A DNA stretch of 64,000 nucleotides, from positions 23,064,001 to 23,128,000 of the forward strand of contig JAFFJZ010000003.1 of assembly GCA_018340375.1 (NCBI GenBank). The letters are read 5' to 3'. The DNA comes from Gonatopus flavifemur (taxonomy: Eukaryota > Arthropoda > Insecta > Hymenoptera > Dryinidae). Numbering within the stretch: the stretch's first letter is position 1; each line of letters begins with the position of its first letter. Made by a program: the position numbers and the translations under genes. This document shows, in pieces, positions 24,545-37,080 of the stretch. Below the pieces are notes generated by a model. It ran no database searches. It worked only from the letters and a program-made list of their open reading frames with translations, and had not been told where the DNA came from.

Positions 24545-25395
24545 AAATCTCTCTGAATCTCTCTGAAAATTCCACGTTTCAGAGAGATTCAGAAAGAATC
24601 AGAGAAATTCAGAGCAATTCAGCGTGGTTCAGAGGATTTCAGAGACCAGTGGATTGAGAGAACTTGTGCTTTGCATTTTTCAGAAGGATTCAGAAAAATC
24701 CAGAACAACTCACAGAGATGCAGGGAAATTCTGGGAAATTCAGAGAGGAACAAATTCAGTAAAATTCTTGGTCCTGCATTTCAGAGGCGCTCAAAGAGTG
24801 TCAGACGCTTTCAGAGATAGATGAATTCAGAAAGATTGTGCATAGAACTTTTCAGAAATATTCAGAGGAATTTAGAAAGATTCACAGTAATTCAGAGAGA
24901 CTCAGAGAAATTCAGCTAAATTTTTGGTTCAGGATTCCAGAGGTATTCAGGGAGCGTCAGAGACTCACAGAGACAGTTGAATTAGGAAAAATTGTGCGTG
25001 GGATTTTTCAGAAAGATTCAGAGAGATGCGGGGAAAGTCTGGGAAATTCAGAGAGGAATAAATTCAGTAAAATCTTAGTACTGCATTCCAAAGGCTTTCT
25101 GGAAATTTCAAAGACTTCCAGAGACAAATATATTAAGAAAAATTGTTTGTGGAACTTTTTAGAAATATTCAGAGGAATTTAGAAAGATTCAGAGTAATTC
25201 AGAGAGATTCAGAGAAATTCAGAGAAATTCAGAGGAATTCAGAGGAAGCTTCGAAATCTGAATACGTCAAATTCCAGGATATTTAGAGGAATTTAGAGAT
25301 ATTCAGGTAAATTCAGAGGGAGCTTTGAAATTTGAATATATAAAATCCTGAGGGATTCAGTGATATGCGGAGAGATTCAGAGGAAGTTGAAGAAT
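24545..25395 (+). repeat. TTCAGAGA minisatellite with higher-order structure
   Basis: About 850 bases are a degenerate tandem array of a 10-11 base unit, ATTCAGAGAGA and variants. A larger period is visible: GGGAAATTCAGAGAGGAACA at about 24738 recurs as GGGAAATTCAGAGAGGAATA at about 25039. The flanking words TTCAGTAAAATTC, a CTGCATT block and an AATTGTGCNTGG block also recur, giving a unit of about 300 bases with a weaker half-unit. The left border is a small hairpin, where TCTCTCTGAATCTCTCTGAA meets TTCAGAGAGATTCAGA. Open frames here are repeat artefacts. Confidence 0.9.
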
Positions 25396-26775
25396 TCAGT
25401 TGAGAATTTATACATAAATTATATATAAATTTGACAATTTTTTCATATGGGGAAGTGGAAATGTTGAGGGTAATCGTGTACCCGCAGCGCTGGGGATAGC
25501 CCGTTTTTCAATTTATCTTTATGTTTTAACCAGGTTTTCATTTGATACCTGAATAAACACTTGTTGCAGGCGATACATATTTCTCCGACATATATATGCT
25601 TTGTTCTTAATTTCCCGTACTTTTCTAAACTACGGTATCAAAAATTTCCAAAACCGTCTATACGAAATGAATCCCATATTTCTCACTGTAGAGATTTTCA
25701 TAGAATAGACATACGCAAGACATTTTCAATCGGCATTTAATGCCCGATTCCAATGATCCCTCATATTCTACATTCCACATTTAATTCCCTAGACATGGAT
25801 TGTGTATCGTAGTAAAACGAGTTGCTTACAAATCTCTGTGCTTTATACAAGCTCGTGAACGGTACAAGTTTATAGGTAAAACCTCCTCTACTGGATTACG
25901 TATTGTGATTACGGCATTTCTATGGAAATATGCATCGGGGTCCTTAACTTTCGAATGTATGCAGTGTAGTATTCGCGGTGAAATAAATTTGTTTGAAAAA
26001 CGCATGAGAAGAAGAATAGCTATCATGCGCTCGTCGTCAAAATGAATATTGTGAAATTTATTTTTAATCCTGTGATTCCACGCGTGGAACCTTATGGAAC
26101 ATTCTCTCGTAATTCATCGAATTCTTAGGAGCTTTAAGCGATTGGAATGATTCATGTTGGAATTTACGACAGTCCCGTATTGCAAGTAGATATGTCACAA
26201 AAACGCAGATCTCACACGCTATCACCTTCGTGATATATTTAATACAGACGTATTTTCCCGACAAGTTGTAACATCGGTCGCTTAAATCTGCCGATCGATT
26301 TCATTTGGAATGCCTGAAGATACAAAAGAAAATGCTTGCCGCAGAAAAAAACACACACACGCGCAGAGGGCGGCAAAAAAATGACATGCGGAATGATGAA
26401 AAGCGTATCCAGACGATTATTTTGATATATTATAAAAGGTGGTAGTATTGTCATGCATGAGCTCTTTGGATCGCTGGTAACTTTTCACGTATACGATAGA
26501 TCGAAAAGAATTTAACCTGAGCTATGCTCTTTGGCTGTCGTGTAAAGTACTGGTATTTGCTTTTTTTGTGGAATTCGATGTGATATAGATTGAACAAATA
26601 GCCGACGATATAAAATATAGATGATTTATCTATTCGAATAATCCTCACTCAATAATCATCTATTTGAATAATATTTTTGGATTCTCTCTATTTTCCTCTT
26701 ACTTTGGTTCTCTATTATTTATCTGAAATAAATTCCAATGAAAAATATTCATAGTACAAAAATAAAAATAAGAAT
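25396..26775. other. No gene recognised
   Basis: Short frames only. A small ACACACACACGCGC tract lies near 26350. No TIR pairs. Confidence 0.4.
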
Positions 26776-26778
26776 TCA

Positions 26779-26982
26779 AGGGCATTCCGTAGACCCTAGA
26801 GTTACTAAATCTCTCTACCCAAAATACTTGGAAAGGACTAAATAAAATGGGATGAAACAACCAGCCAGACCTTCTCTCCACATGGGAAGATCTGGCTGAT
26901 TGATTTTCTCCATTTTATTCAGTCCCCTTCGAGTATTTTGAGTGGAGAGATCTGGTAACTCTAGAGTCTACGGAATGCTCTT
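26779..26982. mobile_element. MITE with AAGGGCATTCCGTAGACC ends
   Basis: The left arm starts AAGGGCATTCCGTAGACCCT and continues AGAGTTACTAAATCTCTC. The right arm is the near-complement GTAACTCTAGAGTCTACGGA followed by ATGCTCTT. Pairing extends over about 90 bases per arm to the CCATTTTATT centre, so the element is one hairpin. It is non-coding. Confidence 0.85.
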
Positions 26983-28130
26983 AAGATAGAAGTTTTGTCG
27001 TCAAAACTTACGTTGACTTCCATACAAACAATGATTACTGGTGTTTCAATAGTGGGAAGCCGTTACTGGCCCTTTGAAGCGCCTAAAGTCGAGTTCATAG
27101 GGTTTTAGTTGCCCATTTACGTCTTTCAACAAGACACATAGAATTGAAGCTACGAGTTTCTTTTTTTTTATTCATTCTGATTCAGCAATTCAAACAATTC
27201 GGATTCTGCGAAGAATAATTTCACACAGTATCAATGTTCGGAAGAATAAGAACTCTTATTTGCAAAATATTCTGCCATATCTTTTAGAAGTCTCCTCTGC
27301 TATGTAGGATTGTTCCAAAACTAGTTCGACTCAAACATAACACAGGCCAGCAAAATTCAACCAAGCATTTCGATGCGCTCACTCCGAATCTGACTTCAGA
27401 ATTGCTTTATCACGTCAGGTTTTTGTGATATTTGAACCTAAAAACATAGAAAACACTGTTTATCAACATATTTGAGGTTACGTAAAATCGATAATTTTCT
27501 CTCCACAAAATCAGTAGACGCACCTCAAACTTTGAATGATTTCCTTTCAAATGTCGTTGAGTTTGCTTAAATATCTTGTTTTTCCATCGAGATACGACAA
27601 TTAGGAATTCGCGTGCTCGCCTCTCCACTCGAATACAAGTCAAAGATGGACTAAAAACTATCTCTTTGAATGTCCTTCCCAAAATTCGGTTATTTCAACA
27701 AAAATTATACAATCTCAATGAAAACAAGCTCCAAGCTCACAACCTCAAACAGACAATCTCCAAACCCCAAATCCAAAGCCCATGAATCCCAAGCTTAGAG
27801 AACTAAGTGTCTTTGGGCGCCGTTGGAATAATAAATTCGAAGCTTAAATAAAACATATTGAATACCAAGAAATTTTGAATTCGGCGAAAAGTGCGATTTT
27901 GTAGCTTTATAATGCTACACCCAGAAAAAAGTTGATATCAAAATAAGAGTATCCCTCTCATTGTGATGCAACTTCTCCTCTGATATATGATATCAAAACT
28001 ATTCCTCTTCATTTGAGAGGATTAGTCTTTGTGATGGAAGAATTTTCATTTATTCGATTCTCATTTGTTCAAAATACTCCTAATCGTGGTCGCATATTCT
28101 CGATTGAATGAGAAAAAAGAAGGGAAACAT
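26983..28130. other. No gene recognised
   Basis: Short frames on both strands. A fragment GAAGTCTCCTCTGCTATGTAGG at about 27287 resembles a KATATCTT-family end, and CACCCAGAAAAAAG at about 27920 resembles a MITE end without a partner. Confidence 0.4.
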
Positions 28131-28818
28131 CCCCATGTGTGTATGGATCAATGGCCCAATGATGGACTAAGCCTGGCTAAGACCTGCCGAGGCTTGTCTT
28201 GAACAATTTACCAAACTTGACCCAGGCTTGGGAATGATAAGATAAGGACAAGCTTGGGCCAGTGGTTTTACCAGGCCCGGTCCAATTCATTCACCAAGCA
28301 TCAACCAATGCTTCTTCGATCACAGGTATGGATGAAAAGAGTATTTGATTCATACTATTTCATTGATCATTAGAAAATTTGCGTTCTTTGATATTTCAAT
28401 CAATTTTGATTCTATTGTTGAATTATACTCAAACTAAACTAATAATATAGATCAATAAAATCTAGCTTGGTGTGTGAAACTGGTGTGTAGAATTAATTAT
28501 GGCAGGAAGATCGGGCCAGCCCTGGCGCGATGGGTATCCCCAAGTCTTCAGCCATTGTAAATTCAAAATTCAGTCAATATTTCTAAACATTATGCCACTC
28601 ATGTGGGCAATATTAGCACAATTGTCCTCAACGAATGCTCTATTTTTACACTTGTGCCAAGCTTGTACCATGACTGACTGACTATCCATTGGGAACAACG
28701 GGACAATCATGGAACAATATTGTACCAATTGTTCTTCACGGAGGTTTGTTCCTGACACATGTGCCAATCTTGGGACAAGCTCGGGTTTTTTTTCAGTCTT
28801 AGCAATACCTGCATGGGT
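28131..28818 (+). mobile_element. Family A repeat copy 2
   Basis: It starts CCCATGTGTGTATGG and ends CAATACCTGCATGGGT, so the ends are weak TIRs (CCCATG plus GTAT). The entire length aligns by eye with the complement of 38517-39274 in the same order, for example GGCAGGAAGATCGGGCCAGC, CACTTGTGCCAAGCTTGTAC and GTTCTTCACGGAGGTTTGTT. No transposase is seen. Interior words GGCCCAAGCTTGG and CAAGCTTGGGCCA recur on both strands. It is an undescribed-looking non-autonomous family. Confidence 0.75.
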
Positions 28819-28839
28819 CTTTACGAACCAATTCAAGAC

Positions 28840-29090
28840 TTTTCTAAGATATTTTTATGAACTCATCAAGACATTTTTCAGATATCTAGAAGACGTCTAA
28901 AAGACATCAACAAAATACGTTGGAAACTTGATCGAATGTATCTTAAACATATCTCCCACAAGACTTTTTCGAGATATCTAAAACTTGTCGAAATTTGTCG
29001 CACAAGACGTCCTCGCGACCTTTTTGCAAGACACCTTCCGAAATTGCGAGATATCTTTTAGATATCTCAAGAATGTGTTTTTGTTCGATT
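28840..29090. mobile_element. KATATCTT-family sequence, truncated copy
   Basis: The stretch is rich in AGATATCT, AAGACGTCT and TCGAGATATCTAAAA-like words matching the neighbouring complete copy at 29101, but it lacks clear terminal repeats. Confidence 0.45.
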
Positions 29091-29100
29091 TCGGAGAAAA

Positions 29101-29285
29101 CCCCACATCACAATTTTGGATCATTCTAAAAGGTATCTAAAAGAACTTGAAAAGATGTTTTATGAAAGATATGTCTCAAAGATTTTTTGAAGACATCTTT
29201 TGGAATTCTCCAGAATATCTTTGGGTGTTTTATAAGTCACCTTTTAGAATATTTCGAAAAAATTCTACAAAATTCGTATCTGGGA
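29101..29285. mobile_element. KATATCTT-family MITE copy
   Basis: The ends CCCCACATCACAATTTTGGA and AAAATTCGTATCTGGGA mirror each other and match the element at 34266-34541. The interior repeats AAGATGTTT/AAGACATCTT blocks. It is non-coding. Confidence 0.7.
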
Positions 29286-29611
29286 CGTTGGAACATCTTG
29301 CATCTCGTTCATTCCCATGAAATTTTTGGAAGTGCATTGATAAATTTCAGCAATAGCTGTTGTTGAAATTTGATTGAATTTATCAGCTATAACTTGGTGC
29401 AAGGCTATCTGCCAAACCTTGGCGATCCATGTAGAGCCAATGTTGATCAAAATATGACAAGATGATGTACCATTATTGATGATTAGTCAATTAGTTTCGT
29501 CAATCTGCGATCTTTTCAGCACGGATTCAAGTTTGAGGTGAACTATCGCCTATCATCGTTCCAACACAAATTGCATAAAATGGATGAGTGCCAAGCATTG
29601 ACAATAATTAC

Positions 29612-29910
29612 CCTGCTGAAAATACCAGGCAGATTCGGACAGAAAATACAGTTGTCAGGCTTTGGACGGTCTTTGTCCCAGGAAATCCGGTCAAAAACTG
29701 ACAAAATTTCTACCTGGTTTTGTCCGAAATCACTAAATTGGAATATCCTATCAACATTTTTTCTGTCAGTTCCTAATGAGACTTTCAATGTTTAGTGATT
29801 TCGGACGAAACCAGGTAGAAATTTTGTCAGTTCTTGACCAGATTTCCTGGGACAAAGACCGTCCAAAGCCTGACTATTTTTTGTCCGGATCTGCCTGCAT
29901 TTTCAGCAGG
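29612..29910. mobile_element. MITE with CCTGCTGAAAAT ends and TTA target duplication
   Basis: The left end CCTGCTGAAAATACCAGGCA and the right end TGCCTGCATTTTCAGCAGG are TIRs, and TTA occurs directly outside both (left next to one extra C). A TTA/TWA duplication suits the PIF/Harbinger superfamily. Pairing extends over about 120 bases per arm, for example GGACGGTCTTTGTCCCAGGA against TCCTGGGACAAAGACCGTCC. It is a long hairpin with no coding capacity. Confidence 0.85.
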
Positions 29911-29919
29911 TTAGGTTCA

Positions 29920-31970
29920 ATCTAGGCTTCAACCATCAGTCTGAGCCCATACATGAGCCACTGTTTTGCCAATATAGGTTCCATGTTGCAGAAAAAGATT
30001 GGTAGAGCGTAAAATGATATTATTGAACAGTTGCGCTCCCCTAGAATCAATTTCTATTTGAGATAGAATATTTTGGACAAGAATCAATAAATTCCGATGA
30101 TCCAAATATGGAATAAACCTCATTGAATTTCGATGAAATTCGGTAAAGATCTTCGAAAAACATGAAAAATATTGATAAAAATCATTGTGTCAGTTAACTA
30201 TTTTTATCTGCATTTGTTAAGACATCGTTGATTTGTAATACTGACGGTCGTGATCAAAACGCAGCTGTTTCAGATGAGTCTGAAATCTATGGATATTTCA
30301 AAGAAGAAGTATTCTAAACAATGTTCTGCAAACACGCAAGGTGAGGGATACACAAATTTTCTAACGAATATATTTCAAACTGCAGTATAATTCTACTTCT
30401 AAGGGCTGGTCACAAGTGACGATCGTGAATTCGGAAACCTTGCTGTTGCTCTGAAGGGATCGTATTACAAATATTCAGAACATACGTTCTATGGAGCACA
30501 ATGTCCATGTTCAAATGCATTGAGATTGCCCGAATGGAGTCAGTTGAGAGCTTAAAATCAACGTCTATTCAAAGGCTTCCGTGTTGAATCACTGTCGGTA
30601 GAATGGCCCAATGAAAACCTGAAAATAACTTTCAAGTTTTCTATGATAAAAAAGATAAAACCTCGTTGTAATTGCTCTAAAAGTACGATGTGGATGAGGT
30701 AATCTCTAACTCAGTCATATCATTACCACTTGGCAAGGTGGAGCCATTAATTGCACCATGTTACCGTCCCATTATTGGTCCATCATAACTGCTTTTGTTA
30801 CGCCGTTAGATATAATATTGGCATGTAGCCAATTTCATGACTAGGTCAATTGTTGATGGATACAGGAAAGTGTGAATCGATAAAAGTCTAATGTTTTTAC
30901 AGCTGCACTAAAGATTGATGATGCATACGATTGGTAATAAAATCCTCAACGAATATAGAAGTTTGGTTTGGAAATTAGTGTTACCATTATAAACGAGGGG
31001 AAATTTCTGTGACAAAAATTATTAAAAGTCATGAATTTTTATTAAAGTGTTGAGGAAATTTCCTATACATTTTTCATATACATAAGTCCCAAAGAAATGT
31101 AATGTCTGACATCACTTTTTCTGCACGAGTGAGAATTTTTGATTGTTTGTACGCTAGAAAACGCTTATACAAAAGATTATAAATTTGAGAATGTGTTACA
31201 ATGGGTTTTCCAATAATCGAATTCTCTTGAAAACAAAGTCGAATATGTCATGGAATCTCGTAAAAATATCAACCAATCGAACACTGAAAACAAAATATTC
31301 ATTCTTGATAACGAAAATTGTATTATTTTAAAATCTGATACTTTTAAAAATATTCACACAGTTTTCTTGTAATAGCGCGGAACGACCATTGCATGGTGTA
31401 ACCAACGCTAGTTATTGTCCCACCCAACATGCATTGTGATGAAAAAAAAGGGAAAGGGAAAGAAAAAGAAAAAAGGGAAGAGTTTGACGCACGGAATAAT
31501 ACACCATCCTATTCTCCTACATTTTCGCGGCAACATATAGACGTGGCAAAAAAAGAACTCGAACAGAAGAGGAGTACTTCTTCAAACGTACCAATTACAA
31601 TATTTTTTACATCGCACACGTTAGTAACGTATATACCGAAATTGCAGTATTTTCAACGATCTCAAAGGTGTTGTGCTCTCACGTTAATCGTAATATTACG
31701 AAAACGGTGATGTTTCCTTCTTTCCTCTGTGTACAAACGTCGTAGAACCGAATTTATGTCAGGGACAATTCTTTCCGATTGTTGTCGGTACGTTCACACT
31801 TCAAAGATCGTATACTTGAGTTTCATTTTCAATCATGTTTTTTGCGGAGAACTTATACATTTCTCACGAGCGTACGAATATTTTAGCTTCGAGTATTCGA
31901 ACACGCGAAATCTTCTTTTACCTCCTTAACAATGCAAAAAGAACGCTGCTTTCAACGAAACACAGGCCTG
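29920..31970. other. No gene recognised
   Basis: Short frames only. The 93-codon frame at 31429-31710 owes its charged start to an AAAGGGAAAG-type purine tract. No TIR pair or RNA gene. Confidence 0.4.
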
Positions 31971-31974
31971 AATA

Positions 31975-32079
31975 CAGTAAAAACCCCTCCGTAAGAACAC
32001 TCACTTCCTTTCTTCAACGCAAGGTAACAATCATTCGAATGGGAAAGAGGACGAGTGTTCTTATTGAGGGGTTTTACTG
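31975..32079. mobile_element. Short MITE with CAGTAAAAACCCCTC ends, TA duplication
   Basis: CAGTAAAAACCCCTCCGTAA and the complement of TTATTGAGGGGTTTTACTG face each other, continuing inward through AAGAACACTC/GAGTGTTCTT. TA flanks both sides. The ends resemble pogo/Tigger-type elements (CAGTNNAACC). At 105 bp it is a minimal internal-deletion derivative. Confidence 0.85.
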
Positions 32080-32084
32080 TAATG

Positions 32085-33550
32085 ACTCTGAGGAAAAGTG
32101 GTTGAAGATTTTGAAAACCAAACCAGACTGTTTCGAGTATAGACGTTGTGTAGATATTATTGCAAATTCTGAGATAAAGAGCAGTTAGAAGTCTTCAACG
32201 CGGTTCCATGTTTGAGAAAGAAAAGGAAAATATTCATTCATATTTTTGGGGACAAATAATTCGAAAGGATTGAATTGAAATAAAATAATTTTATATATGA
32301 TAGATTTGCTGCTTTCGATTTCTTTCATATACTTGACACGATTTTGTTTTTGACGTTAATTCCTGTACCAGCAACGTATATTGTTCCTTCAAGTATCATA
32401 AGCTTCTCCAACACTCCTCATATCTTTTACCGTCACAACAGTACGCCCAGATCAATTTTTCGTTATCAAATACAAGGCTTTCGGATATTGTGCACTAAAC
32501 ATATCATTTTATCTATATCCTAGTATGAATTATCTATTTCATGAATCGTCATGAATTAACGAAGCATGCGAAGCTGTTCTAGAGAAAAACTTGAAATGAA
32601 ACCGAATTTTCTCATTTTTTTTCCTAGAAGAGCATATGCTCTTGTGATATTACACTCCTTATGAATCACCAGAAGATTTTGACTACCGATACAGCACAAG
32701 AGTCCCTTCGAAGAGCTCCCGTTATGACAATAAACATAAATTCATTATGAATACTTTGAATTCAATTTGAATTCTCGATGAACAACTCAGTTATTCAGAA
32801 AGAGTTAATCTCGTAAAATCATCAAGAACTATTCAGGCATCTAATATGTATTCAATTTGAGTTAATTAAATTCATATTGAATTCACGTTCACTGACATAA
32901 CGGGAACTGTTCGAGAATTCTTTGAGAAGTTTAGATGAATTCAAAATGATCATTTGTGCTGTCTGCAACAAAATAACAAAATTTTCTATGCATTATAGGA
33001 TAATTGATTCAGAATTTATGTATACGCGCACGGAAAAAAATGACTTCACTGTAATAGAAAGAAATATATGGCTGATAGCCAGACTCACAATAAATTCATT
33101 TACAACTGCAAGAAGGAATAATTATAATGCATTGACCGTTCAGCTGTCATTCACGACAAATTTAAAAGACGTATTTATCACTGTTTGCAATGCAGTTTAT
33201 TAATCACGAACATACAGCATAATTCTAAGTGGCTTCTATTATTATATGACTCACACAGCTTCTTTGTTTGGGAACTACACCTAAACGAGGATAGCTTTAC
33301 GCCAGTAATAGTAATACACGAAGATTGTATCGCGAAATGTTCAGTTCTCATATGTCGATATCTCAGCTCTACATGGATGGAATGTCTTCAAAGACATTAC
33401 AATCGAAATTTTATTTTCATGTTACTTGATCAAACTTATTATTAAACTTTGTATTCAATAAATTTCGAGACATTCGTGAATCGAAGTTCCTTCGAGGTTG
33501 AGTATTTCGTTGATCGTTATGTGAAAACTGAAACATCACGAATCATGGAA
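32085..33550. other. No gene recognised
   Basis: AT-rich DNA with short frames, such as 93 codons at 32922-33203, without recognisable features. Confidence 0.4.
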
Positions 33551-33554
33551 AAAT

Positions 33555-33725
33555 ATGTTGTGGAAGTTTGAATCGTTCATAGAAACGAAACGAAAATTCA
33601 AACTCACAAAATTTGATAAATCATCGTCGTTTATCTTCTCGATTTGACTCCTTAGAACTGGAAATATCGTTCAAAGATTCACTGCAAGATTTTGTGATCT
33701 CCAACAGCTGGACATTGTGTTATTC
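33555..33725. mobile_element. ATGTTGTGGAAGTTTGAATCG MITE, truncated left copy
   Basis: It begins ATGTTGTGGAAGTTTGAATC and follows the complete copy at 15050 through TCGATTTGACTCC and CTGGAAATATCGTTCAAAGA, then loses similarity before the right TIR. A 120-codon frame overlapping it from 33613 is therefore not a credible gene. Confidence 0.65.
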
Positions 33726-34265
33726 CCCCAACTCTAGCAAAATGGAAAAATATAATCTAGAAATAAACCTCATTCACCAATATTTCGGAATTCATTGGAT
33801 CTATTCGAAATATGTGGAATCCTGCGAGCAGTATAGGAATAAGCTTTCGATTAGGAGTACAGAAGCTTTTGGCTCGAATTATGACATTCCAAATCGAGGG
33901 TATCCTAAGCATCTTTGGACAACTGGAGTTTATTTTGAAATTCAGTTCATGATTATGTTGACTTTTCAATTATGATATCATATTAACGTTTTGATATTGA
34001 AAAATATCATTTCAAAATATCCGAAGTCAAGCCGACTGATAGCGTTTTGACACGATGGAAGAATGCTGGAAACAGAATGTTCATATTCCAGTGGAAATTC
34101 ATGATCACCTCCCACATAGCGATAGAGGTTAGGCAGTTCCAAAAGTAGTATTCTAAAAAACAACTTCAAGATGTCTTATGAAACATGAAAAGCACAAGAT
34201 TGGAGAATGATTCGTTGTTTATAAAGAATCTTTCTCGAATTGTCCTTTTCATATTGCATGAAATA

Positions 34266-34541
34266 TCCCACATAACAATTTTGGATCACTCTTTTGGATC
34301 ATTCCAAAAGATATCTTGAAGAATTCGAAAATATGTCGTATGAAACACCAAAAGATATCTTTTGGAAGTCTTCATGTGAGATTTCTTGGAGTTTTCTGAA
34401 GGTATCTTTTAGAATTCTTGAAGATATCTTCCGTACGATATCTTTAAGATATCTTCAGATGTTTCATTAGACATCTTTCAGAATTCTTCAAGATATCTTT
34501 CAAAATGTTCCGGAAGAATTCCTCAAAATTGTTATCTGGGA
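34266..34541. mobile_element. KATATCTT-family MITE, best copy
   Basis: The ends are TCCCACATAACAATTTTGGA and the complement TCCCAGATAACAATTTTGAG. The interior is an irregular array of AAGATATCTT and GAATTCTTCAAGATATCTT units in both orientations, so it can fold many ways. It is non-coding, and this copy defines the family. Confidence 0.8.
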
Positions 34542-34599
34542 TCTTAAACGTCTCTTCCAGAATAAGCTGAGTGAGCTGACTTAGAAACACCAGTGAAAA

Positions 34600-35400
34600 A
34601 TTCTATCTGTTACAGCTAAAGTAGTTGGCTAGACTGTGCAGCTAATTGTGTTTAGGTGTCGCACCCGTACAATCCAGTCGCTCTTTTGGAGTGAAAATAT
34701 AGACGTCGTCCCTGAATATTCCAGTGGTTAAAACTATATTTCATCAGCAATAAAGTTTATTTCCTACAGCTAAACTTCTATCTCAACGAAATCCAGGGAT
34801 ATCATTTAGCTGGGATACCAAGGAATCTTCGTAATGAACCTAAACATTTTTTTCCGCGCGAAGAAAAAACTTCGCTCTGACAGCGAAATCTGATTTTGCT
34901 GGGTACCTTTCACTAAGGGACAAATGTTTGCTATGGCAGTAATTTTCTAGCTGTGGTAACAAAAAATGTCAACGCCTCCAGCAAAATCTGTTTGTTATTT
35001 TATATATAATATGACAAGTTTTGCCAGTCCAGCGAAAAATTTGCTGCTTCAGTTTAATCGTGTCGCTCTTTTAGCGAAGTTTTAGCTACACTGTAAAAAA
35101 TATACTTCCTAAACTGCCAAAGAAGTTTGGCAGTTTTTTACACAAACTTTTTTTGTGATTTCACGAAGATTTTTGAAAATTCACAAACTTTTGTTCGGCA
35201 ATTTACAAAAAAGGTTCGGGAATTATTTTTCCAAACCAAGTTTGTAAATTTCCAAGCACTTTTGTTTGGAATTCAACAAATTCTTTTTACAGTGTAGTTG
35301 AGCAAAAAGATTTACTGTTCTACATATAATGACTCGATTTGCTACGTCAGCAATAGAAATATTTTTTGTATTGATTGTATGTTTCGAAAGGAAAAATATC
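34600..35400. mobile_element. AGCTA-rich repeat, diverged, interrupted by a CACTG MITE
   Basis: Recurring CAGCTAA, TTAGCTG and TTTAGCTA words resemble the hairpin at 5451-5648. The stretch is split at 35089-35294 by a MITE with TA duplication. I cannot define its ends. Confidence 0.4.
35089..35294. mobile_element. CACTGTAAAAA MITE with TA duplication
   Basis: The left end CACTGTAAAAAATATACTT and the right end AAATTCTTTTTACAGTG are TIRs, with TA at 35087-35088 and 35295-35296. The interior repeats CAAACTTTTTTTG-like words. The duplication and ends suit a Tc1/mariner-type mobiliser. It is non-coding. Confidence 0.8.
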
Positions 35401-36455
35401 CCACCGTAAACAATTCGGTATAAATGATGAAATAATCAGGAGCAGATCTCATCGCATTATACAAGTTAAAAATAAAGCCATATAATCGTTATAGGTGGAT
35501 GCTGCGAACCGATACGACGCATTTCAACCCTTCAGGTCTAACGTTCTGTTTAAGAATAAACGCAGGGAATAATGAACGGGAACTAAAGAGGATAGAAAAA
35601 TCGTCGTTCATCCTCTTTTGTTGCGTTTTTGTTGGAAGAATCCCTAGTTTGAACGCTTGTTATTCAATGGACTTTGTGATTTAACGATTCTGTTTTGTTT
35701 TTTCACATGGATAATAGGATGAAAGTAAACCACTTCCGACAATTTCAGATATTTTCAATTATTTGTTAACATATCGAACATCCAGGGTAAAAATATGATT
35801 ATTTTATCGATTTTCATTCTGCGCGGTGCTTGAAAACACAAAATCAACAATACACGCGCTAGCTTTTATTCAACGTGGAAAAAATTACGTGCAATGTTAC
35901 AGCGTTTATCGAAGAGAACACTTCACTCAAAGCGAAGTTGAAAAAAAAAAACATTAATAGGAATCATGCTTCAAAGAGAATACAAGACATATACTTTGTG
36001 GGATATTAGAACCTATAAACAAAAAACATTTGGCGTGAAGTAGCAGATTTTTCTAGATTCTCTCAACTTTCGCTGCAATATGTTACAATGATTTAAAATA
36101 TGTGAGAAATTAAAATTTCTATCCTGGGTGATTCAAAATTGCGGTATATTTTTCTGCGATTCAATTATGATCAATGATTTTGTGGAATTGTATTATTCAA
36201 GTGTCTGTTCTTGATGTTCTGGGGTGAGAAAAAAAATGCCTAGATATCCGTGGAAGTCGTTCAAAGTCAGTGGAATTACAAAAAGTCTGTGGAAGTTATC
36301 CGAAGTCATTTTGCTGCCATTCACGTTGAAGACAACTGATCAAGTGAATGCAACAGTATGGAGCGTTTGGGACGCATTTTTCCACCACAATTCCAGTGTT
36401 TTTTTGGAGAATTTTGCCACTCGAAATGAATCTGAAAATTAGTGAAGAATATTAT
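35400..36455. other. No gene recognised
   Basis: Short frames only. Nothing pairs as a TIR. Confidence 0.4.
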
Positions 36456-36458
36456 GCG

Positions 36459-36793
36459 CACTGTAAACAAAATTCCCGTAAATCCATCGAAAAATCGACA
36501 TATGTAACACATTTCCTGGTATATCTACCAAAATTTCAGTACTCTTTCCCACACTATGAAAAAATTCCTTTTGGGAATTCAGAAGATGTGACTGTGATTT
36601 CTTATAGCCACTTTCTTCTGCAGGTTTAGAAAAATTTATCTGAACATTCAGAAGAAAGTGGCTGTAAAAAATAAGTCACATCTTTTGGATCGTTGGAAGA
36701 AATTTTCTTCACACTGGCATTTTTTGGGAACTTCAAATGCTACCTAAATCATCAAAGAATCACTGGATAAATGAACCGATGTTTTTTACAGGG
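36459..36793. mobile_element. CACTGTAAACA MITE with inner palindrome
   Basis: The ends are CACTGTAAACAAAATTCC and the complement CCCTGTAAAAAACATCGG. Inside, GATGTGACTGTGATTTCTTA followed by TAGCCACTTTCTTCTG pairs with CAGAAGAAAGTGGCTG and TAAGTCACATC (about 36583-36683). It is non-coding. Confidence 0.55.
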
Positions 36794-36835
36794 TCAAGAT
36801 TACGGAGGATATCCAAGGAACTGCACTGAGAGACA

Positions 36836-37080
36836 GGTATAGGAAAAGTGTAGCACGGTTCACCATAATCATGGCAATTTATACCTCCTTTTGGTGGAAA
36901 TAACTTTGCATCTGTTCTTCCTAGTTCCTCCTTAGCGGCTAGACTCTGGCTAGCACCCGGTGAGATTCTCGTGAGGGCCTAGACATTTTCATAAATCGCG
37001 TTGCTGAAGTTATTATAATTGTTCAAGAAATTACTACAAATTAAAGGTCAATGTATAAGGGATGATGTTCATAAATGCTC
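36836..37080. repeat. Family C repeat copy 1
   Basis: The words GTGTAGCACGGTTCACCATA, CTTTTGGTGGAAATAACTTT and TTCATAAATGCTCAT recur in the same order at 63655-63850. The ends are not defined and there is no coding capacity. Confidence 0.45.

Noticed and set aside
24624..25182. Open frames of 66 and 114 codons
   Set aside because: They are translations of the TTCAGAGA satellite.
33613..33975. 120-codon open frame
   Set aside because: Its first third is a truncated MITE that also occurs at 15050 and 56955.
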